DNA from: a bacterium
GTDB taxonomy: Bacteria; Verrucomicrobiota; Kiritimatiellia; CAIKKV01; CAIYGI01
Direction: 5' to 3'
NCBI GenBank assembly: GCA_025360745.1
Contig: JANYBP010000063.1
Span: 1-64,000, forward strand
Length of the DNA stretch: 64,000 bases
The notes under the pieces were generated by a model, which saw only the letters and a program-made list of their open reading frames with translations, had not been told where the DNA came from and did no database searches. This document shows positions 1 through 8,826 of the stretch, in pieces (the first letter of the stretch is position 1; each line of letters starts with the position of its first letter). A program made the translations under genes and the position numbers.

Positions 1-85
1 GGCAGGGGAGGTCTTCGTCTGTCACAAACTGGCCGAAAACGTCCTCTTGATCCTGCTCTGCGGACTGTTGATCTGCAGACGCCAT
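1..85 (-). CDS. N-terminal fragment of an unknown acidic protein, runs off the left edge
   Basis: An ATG at 85 on the minus strand opens a frame of 28 codons that stays open to the window edge. The visible part (MASADQQSAEQDQEDVFGQF and onward) is rich in Asp, Glu and Gln and has no recognisable motif. It lies about 300 bases downstream of the ExeA-like ATPase on the same strand. Only the beginning is present, so it may be a real gene start or chance; no function can be given. Confidence 0.3.
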   Translation of the reverse strand, partial: MASADQQSAEQDQEDVFGQFVTDEDLPC

Positions 86-392
86 GCCAATCCGACCCCA
101 GAGCGGCAACCCATGCTGGTGGATGGACGGTGACGAATGGGGCGATAGGCACTGACCAATGGACCATTCACCACGAACCAGCCAATTCCTTGTTCTTAAC
201 CCGCTGGATCATACGATGCGGCAGGCGGGTATACGCTGGTACGGTGTGCAGGCGATCTGGCGATACTCTGTGCGACCCAAACGGAAGCCGGAGCGGCCTA
301 TGGCGTGTTGAAGGCGTGGGTGAAAGACCGGACACAATAAAGCCGCAACGTGCTCAGGCGAGGATTTGGACCGTCCGCGGATCGGCGCCGAA
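86..392. other. Gene-poor interval, nothing recognised
   Basis: About 300 bases between the ExeA-like ATPase and the partial frame at the left edge. Short frames exist on both strands but their translations show no family motif and no consistent ribosome binding site. No tRNA or clear hairpin terminator was found. It may be untranslated spacer or a decayed gene. Confidence 0.4.
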
Positions 393-1226
393 TCAGGACG
401 GCGTCGATTTACGCATCGTATCGCCGCGCAAAAGGCCGATGGCGCGCTGGATGCAGTCGGCGCCGATAACGCGCTTTTCCGCCACATAGGCCGCGAGCAG
501 CGCATTGTCGCAGACGGCGTTGACCATGCGGGGAATGCCGTCCGAGTAGACCATCACCGCGTTCGCGGCGGCCTCGTCGAAACGCACCGCGTCGGGCGTG
601 GCGCCGGCCACCAGCAGGCGGTGGGCGATGTAGGAAATCAGATCCTGCTGGGTCAGGCGGTGCAAATGGGCGCGCACGGTGATGCGCTGGCTGAGTTGCC
701 GCAGTTCGTGCGAGGAGAGCCGCTCGTTCAGTTCCGGCTGGCCGACAAGCACGATCTGGATCAGTTTTTGCTGGGCGGTTTCGAGATTGGACAGCAGCCG
801 CACTTGTTCCATCAGCCGGGACGAGAGGTTTTGGGCCTCGTCAATCAGCAGCGCCACATTGGTCCCGGCCCGCATCTGTTCGAGCAGAAACACATTCAGC
901 GTTTCGAGCAGCGTCAGCCGGTCGCGGCGCGCCGGCTGCAGGCCAAAATCGCCGACGATCGCGCGTAGCAGTTGCGTCTCGTTCAGACATGGATTGAGGA
1001 TCAGCGCGGTCCTGGTGGTGGGCCCGAGTTCGTGGAGTATCGCCCGGCAGAGCGTGGTCTTGCCCGAGCCGACCTCGCCCACCAACAGGATGAACCCCTT
1101 GCGCTGCGTGATGCCGTACATCACGTGGTCGTAAGCCTCGCGATGTTGCTCGGTCAGGTATAGATAACGCGGATCAGGCGTAAGATTGAAGGGCATCTCG
1201 CGCAGTCCGAAAAAGGCCCGGTACAT
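393..1226 (-). CDS. ExeA/GspA-type AAA ATPase
   Basis: A 277-residue cytoplasmic P-loop ATPase of the ExeA (general secretion pathway A) family. The N-terminal MYRAFFGLREMPFNLTPDP is the family signature. Walker A is GEVGSGKT at about 50-57, Walker B is VALLIDEAQNL at about 124-133, and a sensor-like IVLVGQPEL lies at about 158-166. It ends after the ATPase and lid region; the peptidoglycan-binding C-terminal domain of classical ExeA is absent, as in the short ATPases found near type II secretion, pilus or exosortase/EPS genes. No such partners are visible here; they may lie beyond the left edge. It is divergent from the PHP phosphatase with a gap of under 60 bases. Confidence 0.85.
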   Translation of the reverse strand: MYRAFFGLREMPFNLTPDPRYLYLTEQHREAYDHVMYGITQRKGFILLVGEVGSGKTTLCRAILHELGPTTRTALILNPCLNETQLLRAIVGDFGLQPARRDRLTLLETLNVFLLEQMRAGTNVALLIDEAQNLSSRLMEQVRLLSNLETAQQKLIQIVLVGQPELNERLSSHELRQLSQRITVRAHLHRLTQQDLISYIAHRLLVAGATPDAVRFDEAAANAVMVYSDGIPRMVNAVCDNALLAAYVAEKRVIGADCIQRAIGLLRGDTMRKSTPS

Positions 1227-1283
1227 GGGTGTAAGTTACGAAATATCCTCGTGCCTGTCCAGCGGGAGGTGTATCCTGACGGC

Positions 1284-2117
1284 ATGAACGCGCCAGCCAA
1301 AACCGTTTGCCCACCGCTGCCCGATTACCATACCCATACGCGCCTGTGCCATCATGCGCGGGGCACGCCGGCGGAGTATCGCGCCGCGGCCGCGTTGCGC
1401 GGACTGCCGGCGCTGGCGATCACAGACCATGCGCCCAACCCGGTCGGCTACGATCCGGAAAACCGCATGGGCATGGCGGATTTTCGCGCCTATCAGGAAA
1501 TGCTGCGGCCGCTGCGGGACAACCTTGCCCCCGCGGCGCTTTACGGCGTCGAGGCCGATTATCACGAAGGCTGCGAGGCCTACCTGCCCGCCTGGCTGCG
1601 GAGTCAGCCCTTCGATATTGTGCTGGGGTCCGTCCACCAGATTCGCAACTGGGACTTTGACGATCCGGACCAGCTTGGCGACTGGGCGCGCGTGGAGGTG
1701 GAGGCGGTCTGGCGGAAATACTTCGAACTGGTGGCGCGCATGGCCGACACCGGCTGGTTCGACGTGGCGGGGCACCTCGATCTACCCAAGAAATTCGGCC
1801 ACCGCCTGCGCGACGACGTGCTGCGGGAAATCGCCGCTCCCGCGCTTGACGCTCTGGCCCGCGCCGGCATGGCGGTCGAAATCAACACTTCCGGCCTGCG
1901 TAAACTCGTGGCCGAAATGTATCCTTCGCCACTGTTGCTGGAGATGGCCCGCGAACGCGGGATTGCGCTGAGCTTCGGCTCCGATGCCCATCGGCCCGAG
2001 GATGTGGGCGCCGATTTCGACAAGGCCCTCGCTCTGGCCAGCGCGGCCGGTTACACCGAACACGCCGTCTATCGCGCCCGCCGCCGCACGTTGATGCCGT
2101 TGCCGGACGCCGTTTAA
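1284..2117 (+). CDS. hisJ: Histidinol-phosphatase of the PHP (HisJ/HisK) family
   Basis: A 277-residue metal-dependent phosphatase of the PHP superfamily; family members remove phosphate from L-histidinol phosphate in histidine synthesis. PHP metal-ligand motifs are visible: YHTHTRLCHHA near the N-terminus (HxH), AITDHAP at about 45-51, a Glu in YGVEADY, GSVHQI, FDVAGHLDLPKKFG, and GSDAHRPEDVG near the end. A GTG at 1251 would add 11 residues; the ATG at 1284 is preferred because the family starts just before the HxH motif. No other his gene is nearby, so the exact substrate rests on family membership. Confidence 0.82.
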   Translation: MNAPAKTVCPPLPDYHTHTRLCHHARGTPAEYRAAAALRGLPALAITDHAPNPVGYDPENRMGMADFRAYQEMLRPLRDNLAPAALYGVEADYHEGCEAYLPAWLRSQPFDIVLGSVHQIRNWDFDDPDQLGDWARVEVEAVWRKYFELVARMADTGWFDVAGHLDLPKKFGHRLRDDVLREIAAPALDALARAGMAVEINTSGLRKLVAEMYPSPLLLEMARERGIALSFGSDAHRPEDVGADFDKALALASAAGYTEHAVYRARRRTLMPLPDAV

Positions 2118-2179
2118 TTTCGCGCTACGACGCTTTGAACGTTGAGCGTCTGTTCGCCGCCTCACCAGTAAAATCTCAC

Positions 2180-2201
2180 GCGGAGGCGCGGAGGCGCGGA
2201 G
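2180..2201. repeat. Short tandem octamer GCGGAGGC (about 2.75 copies)
   Basis: GCGGAGGC occurs at 2180-2187 and 2188-2195 with a partial third copy to 2201. It lies between the convergent PHP phosphatase and radical-SAM genes. It is low-complexity intergenic DNA with no sign of a mobile element. Confidence 0.7.
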
Positions 2202-2225
2202 AGCGGCCAGGAACTGACTTCTGTC

Positions 2226-3176
2226 TTACGACTTTCCGCCTGTAAAATAGGTTTCCCCGTCGTGCGTCAGGCGCTTTATGCGGCCGGCCAGTTCAAGTTT
2301 GTCCAAACGCGCCGCGGCCTGCTCCGGCGGCGACTTCAGCCAGGCGGCCACATGTTCCAGCGGCGCGGCATGACGTTCCAGCATGGATACCAGATCGTCG
2401 TCGCTCGTGCCCACCGCATGAACCTCATCCGCGGAGACGGGCGCCGCGCCTCCCAAGGTATCCGCGACCGGCATGAACATGCCCGCCAACTGCCGCAAAA
2501 CGGCATGATCCACCGCCACCACCTGCTTGTCGATCGGCGGACGCGTGGCCGTGCTCAGTTGAATGCGCTGCGGCTTGAGCCCGGCGGCCAGGTCGGCAAT
2601 GCGCCTCACGCTGGCCTCGGTGTCGTTAAACCCGGCAACCAGGAAGACCTCGACCCAAAACTCGCCTTTAAACGCTTCCCTAAAGGCATGGAAGCCGTCC
2701 AAAACTTCGCGGAAGCGCAGGTTCGGGTGCGGCCGGTGAACGCTTTCCCATGAATTCTGATCCCAGGCGCTGAGGGTCACCTTGACCACATCGGCCTGCA
2801 AGGCGGCTGTGCGCACATCGGCCTGGCCGAAGAGCGCGCCATTGCTGAGCAGCACCCGCCGGATCGGCGTGCGTTCGCGAATGCCGGAGAGCACATCGCC
2901 GAATTTCGCGTGCAGCGTGGGTTCGCCGCTGCCGGAGAGGGTGATGGCGTCGGCCTTGCCGCCCGCCGCCAGCCAGCCCTCCAGTTCCGACATCACGCTG
3001 GCCACGGGAACGTAGTCCCGCCGTTCGCAGGTCAGCGTGGAGCGGACCTGGATCTGGCAGAATTGGCAGTCGTAACAGCAGGTTTTTTCGGGAACGAGAT
3101 CGACGCCAAGCGAAAGCCCCAACCGCCGGGAGCGGATGGGGCCAAACAATGTACGAAATTGTTTTTCAGAGGGCAT
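2226..3176 (-). CDS. Radical SAM protein of the COG0731 (TYW1-like) type
   Basis: A 316-residue radical SAM enzyme. The 4Fe-4S/SAM motif is C33xxxC37xxC40 within VPEKTCCYDCQFCQ, and LSGSGEPTLH is the SAM-contact (GGE-like) strand. The LGVDLVPEKTC lead-in is typical of COG0731 proteins related to wyosine synthases, whose bacterial members are mostly uncharacterised. The ATG at 3176 is chosen because it shares one base (TGATG) with the ferredoxin stop codon, which implies translational coupling; the frame is open further upstream only as an overlap with the ferredoxin gene. The C-terminal part (about 230-316) resembles a small winged-helix region. The substrate is unknown. Confidence 0.85.
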   Translation of the reverse strand: MPSEKQFRTLFGPIRSRRLGLSLGVDLVPEKTCCYDCQFCQIQVRSTLTCERRDYVPVASVMSELEGWLAAGGKADAITLSGSGEPTLHAKFGDVLSGIRERTPIRRVLLSNGALFGQADVRTAALQADVVKVTLSAWDQNSWESVHRPHPNLRFREVLDGFHAFREAFKGEFWVEVFLVAGFNDTEASVRRIADLAAGLKPQRIQLSTATRPPIDKQVVAVDHAVLRQLAGMFMPVADTLGGAAPVSADEVHAVGTSDDDLVSMLERHAAPLEHVAAWLKSPPEQAAARLDKLELAGRIKRLTHDGETYFTGGKS

Positions 3177-3346
3177 CAGCCCGCCGAAATCGCTTCCACC
3201 GGGCATTCGCCCGCGCAGAGGCCGCAATCCACGCATTTGTCGGCGTCGATATTGTACTGCTTGTCGCCCTCCGAAATCGCTTCGACCGGGCAGACCTTGG
3301 AGCACGCGCCGCACTTGGTACATTTATCCGAAATAACATAAGCCAT
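3176..3346 (-). CDS. 2[4Fe-4S] ferredoxin
   Basis: A 56-residue bacterial-type ferredoxin with two complete CxxCxxCxxxCP motifs (Cys 9, 12, 15, 19 and Cys 38, 41, 44, 48), each expected to hold a 4Fe-4S cluster. The ATG at 3346 follows an AAAGGG Shine-Dalgarno-like sequence; an upstream in-frame ATG at 3406 would add residues unlike any ferredoxin. Its stop overlaps the radical SAM start, so this soluble electron carrier probably reduces that enzyme's cluster. Confidence 0.92.
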   Translation of the reverse strand: MAYVISDKCTKCGACSKVCPVEAISEGDKQYNIDADKCVDCGLCAGECPVEAISAG

Positions 3347-3421
3347 GCTAGCACCCTTTCTTTGTAAACGTGCGAAGAGTCTATCACGCGAGGCCCGCCA
3401 AGGCAAGCGCTCCGCGAGCCT

Positions 3422-3883
3422 TTACTTGGGCATTTCGGCGGTCATGGTTCCGCTGCGGCGACCGCCGACCTCTTTGTAAGTGCACTGGGCGATGCCGTTG
3501 GTGCCGTACTTGCCGGAAAACTCGAAGGCGCCGTTGGCGCGTCCGCCGCTCGCCTTGCCGGCGCCGCCGATCTCCGTTTTCATGTCGGTCTTGAGCGTTC
3601 CGACATAGTTCAGGGGCGCGCCGCTCCAACTTGAAACGTAGACGGCATCATAGCTGCCGTCCGCTTTGGCCGTGAGCTTCGCGGTCCAGGTGCTTTCCCG
3701 GCCCTTGAAATCGCATGTGCCCTTAATCGAACTGATTGCGCCGGATTTGACAGCCGTCTTGTCAGGCGCGGCAAAAACCGTCGAAACAGCCAGCCCCGGC
3801 AACAAACAAGCCCCACCCAACAGCACCGCTGAAAAACAACGCACCACAATCGTCCGGTTCGTTAGAGCCTTCATCTTTTTCAT
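3422..3883 (-). CDS. Small secreted protein of unknown function
   Basis: A 153-residue protein with a clear signal peptide: a Lys/Arg-rich start, a hydrophobic stretch at about 15-36, and a likely cleavage after VFA at about 38. The mature part has alternating short beta-type segments rich in Gly, Ser and Thr, with repeated patterns such as GTCDFKGRESTWTAKLTAKA and ending GTMTAEMPK. This fits a small periplasmic or extracellular beta barrel or sandwich. An AAAGGA site 7 bases before the ATG supports the start. Two cysteines could form a disulfide. No family is recognised. Confidence 0.75.
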   Translation of the reverse strand: MKKMKALTNRTIVVRCFSAVLLGGACLLPGLAVSTVFAAPDKTAVKSGAISSIKGTCDFKGRESTWTAKLTAKADGSYDAVYVSSWSGAPLNYVGTLKTDMKTEIGGAGKASGGRANGAFEFSGKYGTNGIAQCTYKEVGGRRSGTMTAEMPK

Positions 3884-3972
3884 TTGTCCGTCCTTTCTGG
3901 TTTATGTCTAGCGGCGGCAGTGAGCTCGCCGCACTTCGCGGCGTAGTGTTCTGCCGCCTTTGTCTTGCTTCA

Positions 3973-4257
3973 TCATCCCGGTATGGCTTTGAGTTTCAAT
4001 CCAACAGAATTGAAGACCTTTAGTACGGTAGCAAACGCTGGATTTCCCTCTCTTGACAAGGTCTTATACAGGCTCTCCCGTCCCAAACCTGTCCGTTTAG
4101 CAATTTTCGTCATGCCTTGGGCACGAGCAATATCACCGAGTGTAGCGGCGATCAGCGCCGGATCGCCTTCTTCGAGCGCACAGGCTATATACGCCGCCAT
4201 GTCTTCTTTTGTTTTCAGATGCTCCGCGGCATCCCACAAGGTTGTTTTCGTTTTCAT
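3973..4257 (-). CDS. HTH antitoxin (HigA-like, addiction module antidote family)
   Basis: A 94-residue antitoxin of the probable addiction module antidote (TIGR02684-type) group. The conserved core is ALEEGDPALIAATLGDIARA followed by a helix-turn-helix (QGMTKIAKRTGLGRESLYKTLS) and the family end GNPAFATVLKVFNSVGLKLKA. It would bind its operator DNA and neutralise a RelE/HigB-like toxin. The ATG at 4257 is preceded by GGAGAAGAG. The toxin gene immediately upstream is reduced to its first 30-odd codons, so this is now an orphan antitoxin. Confidence 0.88.
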   Translation of the reverse strand: MKTKTTLWDAAEHLKTKEDMAAYIACALEEGDPALIAATLGDIARAQGMTKIAKRTGLGRESLYKTLSREGNPAFATVLKVFNSVGLKLKAIPG

Positions 4258-4264
4258 GCTCTTC

Positions 4265-4372
4265 TCCTAACGATACGCGCCGTATCCGAATCAATATCCG
4301 CGTTTTCGCCATGTTGTCCCGGAGGCGTTCAAACCACGCGACGTACTCGTCTGTCTGGCGGATTTCAATCAT
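4265..4372 (-). pseudogene. Deleted toxin gene of the addiction-module killer (RelE/Gp49-like) family
   Basis: The frame starting at 4372 (MIEIRQTDEYVAWFERLRDN, then AKTRILIRIRRVSLG) matches the first ~36 residues of the addiction module killer family, whose members are about 95-100 residues long. After VSLG the sequence runs straight into the antitoxin ribosome binding site and start codon, so about 60 toxin codons are missing. The reading frame then continues out of frame through the antitoxin. A clean internal deletion is the simplest explanation; such a fragment would lack the catalytic C-terminal half. Confidence 0.75.
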
Positions 4373-4584
4373 GCAATTACTGTATCACGCGGGATACACC
4401 ACGTAAAGCTCCAAAACAGGTTTGTTTGGCAGCGGAACGTCAGTCTTTATGCGCTGAAGAAACCACGCCCGGCGCGGGTTCCGAAGTTGCATGCGAGGCG
4501 TGGTTGGCCTCTGTCATCTTCCGATTTTGAATTTGTCGTGTAAATATCCATTGGCTCTTGGTGCTACATGTGAAGCGAAGTCAA

Positions 4585-4675
4585 CGACTAAGCGGGGCGA
4601 CTAAGTGTAACCGATCAAGTGTGGGACTAAGTGTCAATAGTTACACTTGTTTTCCCTACACTTAATCGCTATCGC
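4585..4675. repeat. CTAAGTGT-type intergenic repeat, copy A
   Basis: This AT-richer segment holds several GACTAAG units (4586, 4599, 4625) and opposite-strand ACACTTAAT units, so it can fold. The block 4598-4635 is nearly identical to 8888-8926: both begin CGACTAAGTGTAACCGA and end GGGACTAAGTGTC. The remaining bases of the interval 4373-4824 show no convincing gene. Confidence 0.8.
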
Positions 4676-4824
4676 TCATCTCGCGTTCCTCAATATAGAA
4701 CCGCACAATAATCCCGGAAGAGGCGAAAATTTCATGACAGATCCATGCCTTCCCCGTGTTGCATTACATTATCCGATGCCATAGCATGTGCGCGAACCGA
4801 TCTTTATTGAGGATTACGCGCCTT

Positions 4825-7800
4825 ATGAAACCAGCGAATCGAATGCCTGCCGCCAAGGGAACGGCGACCGATGCCGGTCGTCCGACTCCGCCGTCCAATC
4901 CCATGCCGCCGCCCGCCGCTCTCGAACAAGCGGATGTCGGACACTTTTTCCGGGCCGAGGACTGGTGGGCCGCCGGGGCCGCCTTTGCGCTCGCGCTCGC
5001 GGCCTTTTACCATTTCATGGCGCCCGAGGTGACGCTGCAGGACTCCGGGGAACTGGTGACTGGCGCCTTTACCTTCGGCGTACCGCATCCGCCGGGATAC
5101 CCGCTGTGGGCCTTTGTGGCCTTCCTTTGGAGCCATCTGGTCGTGCCTTTCGGCAATCCGGCCTGGCGGATCGGGACGTTGTCGGTTGTGACCGGCGCGC
5201 TGGTGGTCGGCGTTATGACGATCATGATGACCCGCAGCATCCGGGTGCTGCTCAGTTCGCTGCCCTGGGCGGATAGCATAGACCGCCGTTTGCAGCACTG
5301 GATGGCGATCACGATCGGCATGAGCACGGCGTTGCTGTTCGGATTTAACCGCGGGGTCTGGCTCTGGGCCTGCGTCTCCGAGATGCGCGTGCTGAACGTC
5401 TTTTCCTTCGTGCTGATGGCTTGCACCTTTTTCGCCTGGATGATCCAGTCGGCGCGGCGCGGTTTCCTTTACGCCACGATCCTGATCTTCGGCTTGAGCA
5501 TGACCAACCACCAGACCGTGACTGTGATGGCCGGCGCGCTGGTGATGGGCACGCTGGCGGAAGGGATTGATCGCTTCTTCCGCCGCCGCGCGCTCCTGCC
5601 GGTCAAGGGCGGACCGGGAACTTTTTCGCAGTTGATGACCGCCTTGTCCACCTTCTGGGAGTTGGCTGTGGCCGTGTTGTTCAGCGCGGCGGCCGGGTTC
5701 CTCTTGTTCGCCTGGCTGCGCGCCAGCGCAGTGCTTTCCGTGACGGAGCAGCCGGACTTTTTGAAGACCGTGGCGCTCCTGCTGGCCGGCGGAGTGGCGC
5801 TGGCCGTCGGCATGCTCTACGGCTGGGTCAAACTGCGCCAGGCCATGCTCTACACGGCGCTTTTCCTGGCCGGTTGCGCGTTCTACCTGTACATGCCGCT
5901 GGCGGCCGGCACCAATCCGCCGATGAACTGGGGTTACGCGGCGACCAGGGAAGGCTTCCTGCACTCGATCACCCGCGGCCAGTATGAGCGCCTGCAGATG
6001 GCGGACCTTTTCAGCGCGGTATTCTTCACCAAGATCAAGGTTTTCATCCTGGCGCTGGTGCAGCAGTATTCCTGGCCGCTGTGTCTGCTGGGTTTGCTCA
6101 CGATCGTGGTGGCCGCAGTCTGGGTGGCGATCCATCTGAAACGCCGCCGCTGGCTGCTGGTCGTGTGGGCCCTCTCGTTCGCGGCATTGCTGATCGGACT
6201 GTCGGTCCTGCGCGCGCTGAATGCCGATCCGGCGGTGGCGGACTCGGGCTGGCTGGTGCTCTTCTGGGCCTTTTCGATGGCCACGCTGTTGTGTCTGCTG
6301 ATCGGCATCTGGCTCTATCTGCGCTGGCCCGGCGGGAGCTGGCTGATTTTCGTATGGACGGCTTTTTTCGTCACCAGTTTCGGACTGCTGACGATCATCA
6401 ATCCCCAACTCGACCGCCAGGAGCAGGAAATCACGATCAAGTTCTTCGCGCCGGCGCACGGCTTCTTTGCCATGCTGATCGGCTACGGCATCGTGGTCGT
6501 GTTGAGCCTGGTGGCGCGTCTGCGGGGGGCCGCCGCCGGCATCGCGGTGCGCGTGGCCTGCCTGGCCTTGCTGGCGCTGCCGGTCGTCACCTACCGCAAC
6601 AACTGGAAGCTCTGCAATCTCAAGGATTACGACTACGGCTACTACTTCGGCTACTGGATGTTCAACCCCGGCGGCGGCTACCCGCCGATGGAGCGCGACT
6701 CCGTGCTCTACGGCGGCACCGATCCGGGACGGTTTGTGCCCACCTACATGATTTTCTGCGAGAGCCGCGTGCCCGCCAAGGATCGCTATTTCGACAAGAG
6801 TTTTGACCGCTCGGACGTGTATATCATCACCCAGAACGCGCTGGCCGATAACACCTACATGAATTACATCCGGGATCAGTACGACTTCTCCCGGCCGCCG
6901 AACACCGATCGCCTGCAACGCTGGCTGGGGCGCGACCATGTCTACCCGCGCGAGCCGATTCACATTCCGAGTCCGGATGACGGCAATAATGCCTTCAGGA
7001 CCTACATGGACGAGGTTCAGGCGGGCCGCATTCCGCCCAGCGCCGACATCAAGGTCGAAAACGGACATGTCACTGTGCAGGGCGTCGGCGGCGTGATGGC
7101 CATCAACGGCATCCTGGCGCGCTGGATCTTCGATCAGAACAAGGAGAAGCACGCCTTTTATGTCGAGGAGAGCTACGTCATTAACTGGATGTATCCCTAT
7201 CTGCGGCCAAGCGGAATCATCATGAAGATCGAGAAGGAACCGCTCCCTTCGCCCCAGGTCAATCCGGGGTTGTGGACCAACATCGTGGCCCAGGACCGGG
7301 CCTACTGGGACAAGTTGAGCGCCGGCTTCCTCAAGCGCGAAGACTTCCGCCGCAACAACGACGCCAAAAAGTCCTTCTCCAAACTGCGCGCCGCCATCGC
7401 CGGGCTCTATCTGTACCGCGGATTGTGGAAGGAGGCCGAGTACGCTTTCGGGCAATCCATGGACCTGTGTCCCGAAAGTCCCGAGGCCAGTTTCCGGCTG
7501 ATCGACATGCTGGTCCAGCAGCATCGCTATACCGAAGCCAAGGGCCTGGCCCGGAACTATGCGGAATTGGACGAATACAACGACAACGCCAAAAACCAGG
7601 TGAATGCGATCGCCGAGATGGAACGTTGCGACACGCGCCGCCGGGAGTTGGAGCCGCTCGTTCAGAAGGGGCAGGTGGACGTCAACCTGGCCCTGGAACT
7701 GGCGGCGCTTTATCAGCGGCTTAACATGGGCGGACCGTTCGAGGGATTGATGCAGTCGTTTCTGGCCAGCACGAACCTGCCGCCCAATATCCTGATGGCT

Positions 7801-8109
7801 GTGGCCCAGCTTTCCGGCAACGGCCGCCGCTGGCCGCTGGCGGAGAGGGCTCTGCGCCGTTATCTGGCCGCCGCGCCGCGCGATTTCAAGGCGCAGATCG
7901 AATTGGCCTGCGCGCAGGGCGCGCAGGGACAGGCTGCGGAGGCCATGGCCTCGCTGCGCGAAGCCGTCAGTCTGGGCGGCGAGCCCGCGCGGGCCATCCT
8001 GCGCGCGGACCAGCGCCTGGCGCCGTTGCGCGCCAACCCCGACTTCGTCCGCCTCGCGCAGCCATCCCGTCCTGCGATGGACGCCGGCATGCTGCCGTTC
8101 GGACAGTGA
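4825..8109 (+). CDS. Large DUF2723 (GT117-like) membrane protein with C-terminal TPRs
   Basis: About 1,094 residues. The N-terminal ~590 residues hold about a dozen hydrophobic segments, and the early stretch LQDSGELVTGAFTFGVPHPPGYP is the DUF2723 signature, a family of polytopic proteins related to protein O-mannosyl-type glycosyltransferases. A soluble region follows, and residues ~850-1090 form TPR-like helical repeats (KAAIAGLYLYRGLWKEAEYAFGQSM and similar), a likely protein-docking tail. It probably uses a lipid-linked sugar at the membrane; acceptor and sugar cannot be deduced. Frame is open from a GTG at 4756; the ATG at 4825 is preferred because it precedes the conserved part and has GAGG upstream. 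Flanked by repeat copies A and B. Confidence 0.8.
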   Translation: MKPANRMPAAKGTATDAGRPTPPSNPMPPPAALEQADVGHFFRAEDWWAAGAAFALALAAFYHFMAPEVTLQDSGELVTGAFTFGVPHPPGYPLWAFVAFLWSHLVVPFGNPAWRIGTLSVVTGALVVGVMTIMMTRSIRVLLSSLPWADSIDRRLQHWMAITIGMSTALLFGFNRGVWLWACVSEMRVLNVFSFVLMACTFFAWMIQSARRGFLYATILIFGLSMTNHQTVTVMAGALVMGTLAEGIDRFFRRRALLPVKGGPGTFSQLMTALSTFWELAVAVLFSAAAGFLLFAWLRASAVLSVTEQPDFLKTVALLLAGGVALAVGMLYGWVKLRQAMLYTALFLAGCAFYLYMPLAAGTNPPMNWGYAATREGFLHSITRGQYERLQMADLFSAVFFTKIKVFILALVQQYSWPLCLLGLLTIVVAAVWVAIHLKRRRWLLVVWALSFAALLIGLSVLRALNADPAVADSGWLVLFWAFSMATLLCLLIGIWLYLRWPGGSWLIFVWTAFFVTSFGLLTIINPQLDRQEQEITIKFFAPAHGFFAMLIGYGIVVVLSLVARLRGAAAGIAVRVACLALLALPVVTYRNNWKLCNLKDYDYGYYFGYWMFNPGGGYPPMERDSVLYGGTDPGRFVPTYMIFCESRVPAKDRYFDKSFDRSDVYIITQNALADNTYMNYIRDQYDFSRPPNTDRLQRWLGRDHVYPREPIHIPSPDDGNNAFRTYMDEVQAGRIPPSADIKVENGHVTVQGVGGVMAINGILARWIFDQNKEKHAFYVEESYVINWMYPYLRPSGIIMKIEKEPLPSPQVNPGLWTNIVAQDRAYWDKLSAGFLKREDFRRNNDAKKSFSKLRAAIAGLYLYRGLWKEAEYAFGQSMDLCPESPEASFRLIDMLVQQHRYTEAKGLARNYAELDEYNDNAKNQVNAIAEMERCDTRRRELEPLVQKGQVDVNLALELAALYQRLNMGGPFEGLMQSFLASTNLPPNILMAVAQLSGNGRRWPLAERALRRYLAAAPRDFKAQIELACAQGAQGQAAEAMASLREAVSLGGEPARAILRADQRLAPLRANPDFVRLAQPSRPAMDAGMLPFGQ

Positions 8110-8167
8110 CGTGCGGCGTATCGTCGTTGCTTGACCATGCGCCGGATGTTTTGGCATGGTCTTGCGT

Positions 8168-8686
8168 ATGTCCGCCATCGATGCCGCCGCCACGCCGACC
8201 TCCGGGACGCTGCCCTGGACCCGCCGCTGCTTTGTTTGCGGCGAGGCCAATCCTCACGGACTGCGCCAGCATTCCCGCGTCGAGGGCGAATGGATCGTCA
8301 TGGACTACACCCCGCGCGAGGCCGATCTCGGCTACAAGAGCATCGTTCACGGCGGGATTACGATGACGATTCTCGACGAAGTGATGACCTGGGCGGCGAT
8401 CGTGTCGGCCCACCGTGGCTGCGTCACCGCCGAGATGACCATGCGCTTCCGCGCGCCCATCGCCGTCGGCGAGCCGCTGCGCTTCGCGGCCCGCGTGCTT
8501 TCCGCCAAACGGCTCCTGATCCGCACCGAGGCGCAGGTCACGCGAGCGGACGGCGGCATCGCCGCCACGGCCGCCGGCGTCTACATGCCGATGGCCGCCT
8601 CGCAACTGGCCTTCAACGCCGAGGATTTTGTCGTCCACCCCGACGCCCTCGACCCCCGTTCGCTTTTCCGGAGAGATGAGCAGTAA
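8168..8686 (+). CDS. PaaI-like hotdog-fold thioesterase
   Basis: A 172-residue single-domain hotdog protein. The N-terminal CFVCGEANPHGL and the central HGGITMTILDEVM (HGG at 61-63, Asp/Glu at ~70-71) are typical of PaaI/YbgC-type acyl-CoA thioesterases. The substrate is unknown. An ATG at 8156 would add four residues; neither start has a clear Shine-Dalgarno sequence. It begins about 60 bases after the DUF2723 gene on the same strand. Confidence 0.83.
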   Translation: MSAIDAAATPTSGTLPWTRRCFVCGEANPHGLRQHSRVEGEWIVMDYTPREADLGYKSIVHGGITMTILDEVMTWAAIVSAHRGCVTAEMTMRFRAPIAVGEPLRFAARVLSAKRLLIRTEAQVTRADGGIAATAAGVYMPMAASQLAFNAEDFVVHPDALDPRSLFRRDEQ

Positions 8687-8826
8687 GCAGAGGGTGTTCG
8701 GTGTTCGGGAAAAACTGTCGTGTGCGGAAGTTGAGCGGTGAATGTTTGTTCCATCCGGCCAGCGGCTGGGACGCTACTGATCTGAGCAAACGGTTTTCGG
8801 CGGTTATGTAGGTCTTGGTGTTTGCA

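Noticed and set aside
4804-8250. An 1,148-residue open frame on the minus strand opposite DUF2723
   Set aside because: High GC third positions keep antisense frames open. The plus strand has membrane helices and a known signature; the antisense is Gln/His/Arg-rich noise.
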